Assembly (NCBI GenBank): GCA_015231995.1
Contig: JADGAO010000095.1
Location: 1-11,228 of the forward strand
DNA length: 11,228 nt
DNA from: Nitrospinota bacterium
GTDB lineage: Bacteria; Nitrospinota_A; UBA7883; JACRLM01
Direction: 5' to 3'
Within the stretch, counting starts at the first letter, position 1, and every line of letters starts with the position of its first letter. The notes beneath the pieces were generated by a model that made no database searches, was not told the DNA's origin, and saw only the letters and a program-made list of their open reading frames with translations. Below, one piece after another: positions 6,254-11,228 of this stretch. The position numbers and the translations under genes are program-made.

Positions 6254-6556
6254 ATGTCGGAGATGAAAATATTCGGAGCGTCGGAGCCGTTGGCGTCTGC
6301 GTTCAAGCTTCCCAAAAAGGCGGACGCACCCGAAGGCAAATCGTTTATGGACACATTGTCCGAGTCTCTAAAAGAAGTCAACGCGATGCAGGTGGACGCA
6401 GACAAGGCCATCGAAAACCTTGTCACCGGCAAGTCCAAGAATCTGCACGAAACGATGATAACCATGAGCAAGGCCGAAGTGGCGATGAAACTCACCCTGC
6501 AAGTGCGTAACAAGGTGATAGAGGCTTATAAAGAAGTCATGAGCATGGGCGCATGA
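6254..6556 (+). CDS. fliE: Flagellar hook-basal body protein FliE
   Basis: A 100-residue small rod-base protein that joins the MS ring (FliF) to the proximal rod and is needed for export of other rod subunits. The conserved part starts at FMDTLSESLKEVNAMQVDADKA (31-52). It continues through ETMITMSKAEVAMKLTLQVRNKVIEAYKEVMSM, the FliE C-terminal helix signature. Length is typical. The start ATG at 6254 has GGGAGG 10 bases upstream, so it is translated independently of flgB but on the same transcript. In most bacteria flgC lies before fliE, and fliF and fliG after it. Here neither neighbour is present, and the operon ends in an intergenic repeat region. Confidence 0.94.
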   Translation: MSEMKIFGASEPLASAFKLPKKADAPEGKSFMDTLSESLKEVNAMQVDADKAIENLVTGKSKNLHETMITMSKAEVAMKLTLQVRNKVIEAYKEVMSMGA

Positions 6557-6561
6557 TTTGC

Positions 6562-6670
6562 CGCGTTAGCCTAAATTCCGAAGTTGAGGCGAGATCCTTC
6601 GCTATCGCTCAGAATGGCAACTACTTGTTTGTCATTCCGAATGGAGCTAACGCGCAGTGAAGAATCTCGG
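6562..6670. repeat. Palindromic intergenic repeat of the GTCATTCC...GAAGAATCTCGG type
   Basis: Two nested inverted repeats are visible. CGCGTTAGC (6562-6570) matches GCTAACGCG (6646-6654) exactly. The arm 6590-6620, read in reverse complement as TTGCCATTCTGAGCG then GAAGGATCTCG, resembles the plus-strand TTGTCATTCCGA (6629-6640) and GTGAAGAATCTCGG (6657-6670). Similar dispersed motifs (GTCATTCTGAGCGAAGCGAAGAATCTC) are common between genes in many environmental bacteria. I see no transposase or clean target duplication. Confidence 0.6.
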
Positions 6671-6762
6671 AGAAAAATAAACGAATCGCTATTAACTCCA
6701 TTCCCACTTCGGGATTAGGGATAAGCTCTTGTCATTCCAGGCCCTTCGCCCAGATCAGGGTA

Positions 6763-6779
6763 CCCCCCCAAAAAAAAAA
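6763..6779. repeat. C7A10 homopolymer tract
   Basis: Seven C (6763-6769) are followed directly by ten A (6770-6779), about 115 bp before the kinase start and about 60 bp before its predicted promoter. Such tracts slip during replication and are also prone to sequencing error. Confidence 0.9.
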
Positions 6780-6837
6780 GCAATTCCGCCCCAACGCCAG
6801 TTTCCAGGGTAGTAACGTTTTATTCCTTGCGGGTGGC

Positions 6838-6866
6838 TTGACACTCATTCAAAGGAGCATCATATT
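6838..6866 (+). promoter_or_regulatory. Probable sigma-70 promoter of the hybrid kinase gene
   Basis: A perfect -35 box TTGACA (6838-6843) is followed, after 17 bases, by CATATT (6861-6866), which matches the -10 consensus at four of six positions. Transcription would begin near 6873, about 20 bases before the kinase ATG, with the GCGGGA ribosome-binding site inside the leader. Confidence 0.55.
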
Positions 6867-6893
6867 AATAGTAAGCGAAGAGCGGGAAATGCC

Positions 6894-9800
6894 ATGAAAG
6901 ATGACTCTCCACACAAAGACTCCGGGAGCGTCCTAGCCAAGGACAGCCAGTCCTTGAAAAAGACACCGGGGAAGAACCTCAACAAAAAGCCCAATCCGGA
7001 CGCAGTCGCCGTCCAGGAAGAACCAGCGGATCCATTGCGTAAACAGGCGGAAGCAACGCTCCGGTCGAAAAAGCCCCATTACGCAGAGTCCTGGCTACCG
7101 CCACAGGCGCGGGAACTGCTCAACGAACTGCGAGTGTACCAGATCGAGCTGGAGATGCAGAACAAGGAGCTACTCGAAACACAGGAGCGTCTGGAAACCG
7201 CCAAAGCCAAGTATTTCGACTTCTACAACCTTGCCCCGGTCGGATATTTCACTCTCAGCGGGCAGGGTGTGATATTGGAAGCCAACTCCATGTCCCACTA
7301 TTTATGTGGCGTGGCGAGGGACCTCCCGCTCAACACACCGTTCACCCGGTTTATTTTCCGCGAGGATCAGGATATCTACTACCTGTTCCATAAGAAACTT
7401 CTGGAAACAGGCATGCCCCAGACGTGCGAGCTGAGGATGGCGCGGCAGGACGGCGGCCTGTTCTGGGCTGGCATAGAGGCGACTGTCGCCACGGACGCTG
7501 AAATACGAGATCAGGAAATCCACATCGTTATTATCGATATTACCGAGCGCAAACTGCTGGAGGATGTGACCCGGAGAAGCGAGGAGCGCTTCCACGCCCT
7601 TTTTGACAACACAACCAACGCCATCATTCTCTTTGACGCCGAGACGTTGCGGTTTGAAGAAGCCAACCCTGCCGCCTTGAAACTTTATGGATACACGAAG
7701 GAAGAGTTTTTGACCATGACCCCGCAGGACACTTCGGCGGAGAAAGAAAAAACGGACGCCGCAGTAGCATCCTTCGCGACTGGACAACCCTGGCATGTGC
7801 CGTTGCGTTACCACAGGAAGAAGGACGGGACGGTCTTCCCGGTGATGATACATACGGGCGGGTATGAATATGAGGGTCGCAAAAAGATCATAGGCGCCAT
7901 AACCGACCTTACCGCGCAAAAGAAGGCCGAGGAAAGCCTCCGGCGGAGCGAGGAACAGTTGCGCGCCATTTTCGAGCAGGCCGGGGTGGGCGTGGCTATT
8001 GTGGAAAGCGCGACCGGCAGGTTCCTGCGCGTAAACCGGAAATACGCGGATATCGTCGGCCTTAGCGCAGAGGAATTGCTCATCTCATCGTTCGATAAAA
8101 TCACACACCCGGACGACGTGCAGATTGACTGGGCGGACATGGAAAAGCTCAAGAACGGGCTTATTTCCGAATATACGATGGACAAACGGTACATCCACAA
8201 AAACGGCTCCATCGTGTGGGTTTCCCTGGCCGTATCGCCCCTGTGGCACGAAGGCAGGGAACTGAAACAACACATAGCGATAGTCCGCGACATCACCGAA
8301 CGCAAACAGGCGGAGACGTCAATTATCGAGAAGCAAAACCAACTGAGCGCCACGCTCAACGCCATCCCGGATTTGATGTTCGAGGTTGGGATAGACGGGC
8401 GCTTCTATGACTACCGCTCCGCGAGCGACGAACGGCTGGCCGCGCCGCCCGAAGCGTTCCTTGGCAAATTGCTCTCCGAAATACTCCCGCCACCTGCGGT
8501 GGATACGATCATGTCGGCATTGCGCGAGGCTCGCGATAAAGGTCGCTCGACCGGCAAGCAGTTAGAACTGGAGCTTCCCCAAGGCCGGTTCTGGTATGAG
8601 CTTTCGGTTGCCCAGAAAACCGTCGCCTCCGGGCAGGAGCCTCGTTTCATCGTGCTGTCGCGCGACGTCACCGAACGCAAATTGGCGGAAGAAGAGCTGA
8701 AACAGAGAACCGTTGAACTCGATGAGCGCATCAAGGAGCTTAATTGCCTCTATGGAATATCGAAGATTATCGCGCAGTGTGGCAAACCCATATATGAGAT
8801 ATTCGAGGAGGTGGTCCGCCTTATTCCACGGGGTTGGATCTACCCCGAAATAACTTGCGCCAGGATCATTTTCGATGGACAGGAATTCAAGACGGAGAAC
8901 TTCAGGCAAACACAGTGGCGGCTTTCAAGCGATATCTCAGTTTCCGGAAAGGTCGTAGGGAAGGTAGAGGTTTGCTACCTTGAGGAAAAGCCGACGCTCG
9001 ATGAAGGCCCGTTTCTGAAAGAAGAGCGAGCCCTGATAGATCAACTGAGCAGGAAGTTTGGGATCATGCTTGAGCGCAAACAGGTGGAAGAAGAGCTTAT
9101 CCATACCCGAAACAACCTCGAACAGGCGCAACGCATCGCCCACCTGGGCAACTGGGAGGTGACATTCCCCGAAGACAAAGTCACATGGTCCGACGAGGCG
9201 TTCCGCATATATGGCATGGAGCCGGGAAGCATTGTTCCCGACCTTGAAAAGATTATGAGTCTTGTGTATCCCGAAGACAGGGAAAGGGTACGCTCCGGTA
9301 TAAACGAAGCGTTGCAGGGGCAGGATGGCTACTCCGACGAGTTCCGCATTGTTCGCGCCAACGGCGACATCCGCATCATCCGTAGCCGGGCGGAAATTGA
9401 GCGCGGCGCCGATGGGGCGCTGGCGCGGATGCTTGGCACAGTGCGCGACGTCACCGAACGCAGACGGGAGGAGCAAGCTCTTAGGGAGAGCGAGGCCAGA
9501 TACCGCAAGCTGTTCGACAACGCCAACGATTATATATTCACGCTGGATATCCAGGGCAGGTTCATCTCCTTAAACCAGGCATGCACTGATTTGACAGGCT
9601 ATACAGCGGAGGAGATCGTAGGTGCGCCCATAAGCAAGATTGTGGCGCCGGAATATCTGGGGGTAGCGCAGGAGAACCTCCTGAAGAAAATGAAGGGGGA
9701 AGCCACGAAGTCCAGGTACGAACTGGACATAATCGCCAAAGACGGGCGCCGCATACAGATGGAGTTGAGCACGAGCGCCATCTACGCCAAGGGCGCGCCA

Positions 9801-10928
9801 GCCGGTGTGTTGGGGATAGCGCGCAACGTGACGGAACGCAACCAGGCGCAGGAGGCGCTACGCCTCGCAAAAGAAAAGGCCGAAGCGGCAACGAAGCTAA
9901 AAGACCAGTTCGTCTCGCTGGTGGCGCATGACCTGCGGTCGCCCTTCGCCGCCATGATGGGCCTGCTCAAGATTTACGCGGAACGCCAGTCCCCTGTTAA
10001 TGGCGAAGAGGATAAAAAAATATTGGACAGGGTGTTCAATAGCGGCGACAGGATGATCCATATGATAGAGCAGTTGCTAAAAATCAGCAGGTTGCAAAGC
10101 GGCAAGATCACGCCGCAACCACGGTTCTTCAAAGGGTACATGTCCGCCGCCGTCACGATAGGGTCGCTTGTCCATAACGCCACGCAAAAGGGGATCGTGA
10201 TAGTAAACGAGCTTCCCGTGAACATGCGGCTTTACGCCGACCCGTCGCTTTTTGACGAGGTTCTGATGAACCTTTTATCCAACGCGATCAAGTTTTGCTC
10301 CAGAGGGGATACAATCACAATTTTTGCGCCGCCCAAGTTGCCGAGCGCGATAGCCGTCCGGGACACCGGCAAGGGCATTGATGGAAATAAGATATCAAAC
10401 CTTTTCAGGCATGATGTTGCAACAAGCACGCCTGGCACGGCTGGGGAGCTTGGGACTGGACTTGGACTACCTTTCAGCCATGACATCATGAAAGCCCACG
10501 GCGGGGAGCTTACAGTGGAATCGGAGCATGGCAAGGGAAGCGTGTTTTGCGCAAAACTCCCTTATGTAAAGCCCATCGCGCTGGTCGTGGACGATGAGCC
10601 CATGTCGCAAACTCTGGCGAGAATACTCCTAGAAAAGATAGATATTGCAGTCGTCGAAGCTTTGAGTGGAGAGGAGGCTCTTTCCGCCATAAGGGAAAGG
10701 CGCCCGCATATCATCATCACCGACATAATGATGCCCGGAATGGATGGGTTTGAACTGTTGAACAGCCTCAAGCACGACGTCTCCAACAGGGACATACCCG
10801 TGATAGTGGTGACAGCCGTTGACATTGAGACACGCGAGAGGGCCCTGCGGAACGGCGCGGATGATTTTGTGCGCAAGCCGATAGAGGAGGAGGATTTCAT
10901 TCCGAGGGTGAGGCGGTTCGTGGGATGA
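6894..10928 (+). CDS. Soluble hybrid histidine kinase with six PAS domains, a GAF-like domain and a receiver
   Basis: A 1344-residue cytoplasmic sensor kinase with no signal peptide or membrane segment. A charged N-terminus and a coiled coil (ELRVYQIELEMQNKELLETQ) lead into PAS domains at about 106-219, 231-340, 353-470 and 482-597. A GAF-like domain lies at about 615-726, and two more PAS domains at about 746-857 and 870-983. Most PAS units end in a D[IV]TER linker. The kinase core has H-box His1012 (LVAHDLRSPF), N-box Asn1130 (NLLSNAIKF), G1 DTGKGID and G2 GTGLGLPF, so it looks active. The receiver (about 1230-1343) has Asp1233-Asp1234, acceptor Asp1277 in ITDIMMPGMDG and a lysine in VRKPIE. 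There is no phosphotransfer domain or output domain, so phosphate should pass to a separate partner. The ATG at 6894 has GGGA 6 bases upstream. The ligand cannot be told from sequence. It is monocistronic and convergent with a PilZ gene. Confidence 0.93.
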   Translation: MKDDSPHKDSGSVLAKDSQSLKKTPGKNLNKKPNPDAVAVQEEPADPLRKQAEATLRSKKPHYAESWLPPQARELLNELRVYQIELEMQNKELLETQERLETAKAKYFDFYNLAPVGYFTLSGQGVILEANSMSHYLCGVARDLPLNTPFTRFIFREDQDIYYLFHKKLLETGMPQTCELRMARQDGGLFWAGIEATVATDAEIRDQEIHIVIIDITERKLLEDVTRRSEERFHALFDNTTNAIILFDAETLRFEEANPAALKLYGYTKEEFLTMTPQDTSAEKEKTDAAVASFATGQPWHVPLRYHRKKDGTVFPVMIHTGGYEYEGRKKIIGAITDLTAQKKAEESLRRSEEQLRAIFEQAGVGVAIVESATGRFLRVNRKYADIVGLSAEELLISSFDKITHPDDVQIDWADMEKLKNGLISEYTMDKRYIHKNGSIVWVSLAVSPLWHEGRELKQHIAIVRDITERKQAETSIIEKQNQLSATLNAIPDLMFEVGIDGRFYDYRSASDERLAAPPEAFLGKLLSEILPPPAVDTIMSALREARDKGRSTGKQLELELPQGRFWYELSVAQKTVASGQEPRFIVLSRDVTERKLAEEELKQRTVELDERIKELNCLYGISKIIAQCGKPIYEIFEEVVRLIPRGWIYPEITCARIIFDGQEFKTENFRQTQWRLSSDISVSGKVVGKVEVCYLEEKPTLDEGPFLKEERALIDQLSRKFGIMLERKQVEEELIHTRNNLEQAQRIAHLGNWEVTFPEDKVTWSDEAFRIYGMEPGSIVPDLEKIMSLVYPEDRERVRSGINEALQGQDGYSDEFRIVRANGDIRIIRSRAEIERGADGALARMLGTVRDVTERRREEQALRESEARYRKLFDNANDYIFTLDIQGRFISLNQACTDLTGYTAEEIVGAPISKIVAPEYLGVAQENLLKKMKGEATKSRYELDIIAKDGRRIQMELSTSAIYAKGAPAGVLGIARNVTERNQAQEALRLAKEKAEAATKLKDQFVSLVAHDLRSPFAAMMGLLKIYAERQSPVNGEEDKKILDRVFNSGDRMIHMIEQLLKISRLQSGKITPQPRFFKGYMSAAVTIGSLVHNATQKGIVIVNELPVNMRLYADPSLFDEVLMNLLSNAIKFCSRGDTITIFAPPKLPSAIAVRDTGKGIDGNKISNLFRHDVATSTPGTAGELGTGLGLPFSHDIMKAHGGELTVESEHGKGSVFCAKLPYVKPIALVVDDEPMSQTLARILLEKIDIAVVEALSGEEALSAIRERRPHIIITDIMMPGMDGFELLNSLKHDVSNRDIPVIVVTAVDIETRERALRNGADDFVRKPIEEEDFIPRVRRFVG

Positions 10929-10963
10929 AGGAACATGCCCGAGGTTGTGTGGCCTGCGATTGG

Positions 10964-11036
10964 CCCCCGGGGGGTGGGGGCGCCAGCAAGGAACGGCGCG
11001 GGAGCGCCGTCACTCCACCAGGCGGCGCAACCTTGC
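10964..11036. terminator. GC-rich nested hairpins between convergent genes, possible bidirectional stop
   Basis: ACGGCGC (10993-10999) and GCGCCGT (11004-11010) form a perfect 7-bp stem with a GGGA loop. Around it GCAAGG (10986-10991) can pair with CCTTGC (11031-11036). A CCCCCGGGGG palindrome (10964-10973) lies nearby. The position between the kinase stop and the stop of the convergent PilZ gene suggests a shared transcription end. No T-tract follows on either strand, so this is not a standard intrinsic terminator. Confidence 0.4.
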
Positions 11037-11046
11037 GGGAACCAAC

Positions 11047-11228
11047 TCAAATAAACTTCAGCCCGGAGTGGGAATAGGTGCTGGCGGCTTTATGGCTCCA
11101 GGCGACCATGGCTTTCCGGCCATACATGGTCATTCCTTCCAGATCCACCGTCACTTCGGAGTTGGATGGTATAGGCCGTCCAAGGTAAAAAACTTTTAAC
11201 CCGCCGTTGGAGACATCAACGGTGACAA
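11047..11228 (-). CDS. C-terminal part of a PilZ-domain protein, truncated by the window edge
   Basis: The minus strand from the right edge is open for 59 codons and stops at 11049-11047 (TGA). It reads VTVDVSNGGLKVFYLG, then EVTVDLEGMTMYGRKAMVAWSH and ends in SGLKFI. This is the second half of a PilZ barrel: the DxSxxG c-di-GMP contact motif appears as DVSNGG, and the A.V.W...........G.KF pattern closes the domain. The arginine motif (RxxxR) would lie upstream, outside the window. c-di-GMP binding is thus likely but unproven, and nothing can be said about N-terminal domains. PilZ proteins act on motility, exopolysaccharide or pili, which fits the motility and signalling neighbourhood. The gene converges on the hybrid kinase with a 118-bp gap. 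Confidence 0.82.
   Translation of the reverse strand, partial: VTVDVSNGGLKVFYLGRPIPSNSEVTVDLEGMTMYGRKAMVAWSHKAASTYSHSGLKFI

Larger units (their letters stand above)
6557..6893. other. Intergenic region with repeat debris, a homopolymer tract and the kinase promoter
   Basis: This gap of 337 bp holds no convincing gene. Its first half is a palindromic repeat unit (6562-6670). A stretch with further GTCATTCC-type fragments follows (6683-6760), then a C7A10 tract (6763-6779) and a sigma-70-like promoter (6838-6866). It sits where fliF would be expected after fliE, so it may mark an old rearrangement junction. Confidence 0.6.

Noticed and set aside
6247..6510. TTG-initiated 87-codon frame overlapping fliE
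   Set aside because: It is out of frame with fliE, has low-complexity Arg/Gly-rich content and no family signal.
6864..6893. ATT start for the kinase, 6 bases after AAGGAG (6852-6857)
   Set aside because: It is in frame and well spaced, but ATT starts are rare, and the predicted promoter would begin transcription downstream of it. The ATG at 6894 has its own weak site.
10964..10980. G-quadruplex in the G6-T-G5 run
   Set aside because: Only two separate G runs are present, and pairing with the adjacent C5 is more likely.

Overview
The window looks like a chromosomal segment from a GC-rich, motile, Gram-negative bacterium. The gene set (a CheV-type coupling protein, a sigma-32-like factor, sigma-54 promoters on a flagellar operon, a many-PAS hybrid kinase and a PilZ protein) fits deltaproteobacterial, Nitrospirota or Nitrospinota-like lineages, but no taxonomic marker allows a firmer call. 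I saw no rRNA, tRNA, CRISPR array, transposase or phage gene.

Layout. Bases 1-49 may hold the 5' end of an unidentified minus-strand gene. Three plus-strand genes follow: a bifunctional NAD(P)HX repair enzyme (168-1718), a CheV-like CheW-receiver protein (1851-2783) and a DusB-type tRNA-dihydrouridine synthase (2826-3800). An intrinsic terminator (3806-3840) faces a small minus-strand gene (3861-4205) for an exported 114-residue protein of unknown family. Its promoter, 60 bp upstream, matches the sigma-54 consensus exactly. After a 436-bp AT-rich gap comes a minus-strand RpoH-like sigma factor (4642-5619). Head to head with it are flgB (5818-6237) and fliE (6254-6556), which encode basal-body rod proteins. 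These two also have a very good sigma-54 promoter (5767-5782). The usual flgC is missing between them, and fliF does not follow. A 337-bp gap with palindromic repeat debris and a C7A10 tract leads to a 1344-residue soluble hybrid histidine kinase (6894-10928). Convergent with it, the window ends in the 3' part of a minus-strand PilZ-domain gene (11047-11228).

How the genes relate. The left genes are housekeeping (metabolite repair, tRNA modification) plus one chemotaxis coupling protein. The centre and right form a motility and signalling neighbourhood: sigma-54-controlled rod genes, an alternative sigma factor, a large cytoplasmic sensor kinase and a probable c-di-GMP effector. The most interesting point is that the small exported protein, with a duplicated aromatic motif, carries the same promoter class as the flagellar operon 1.5 kb away. 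It may therefore be a co-regulated, undescribed envelope or motility accessory. I see no new defence or mobile system here.
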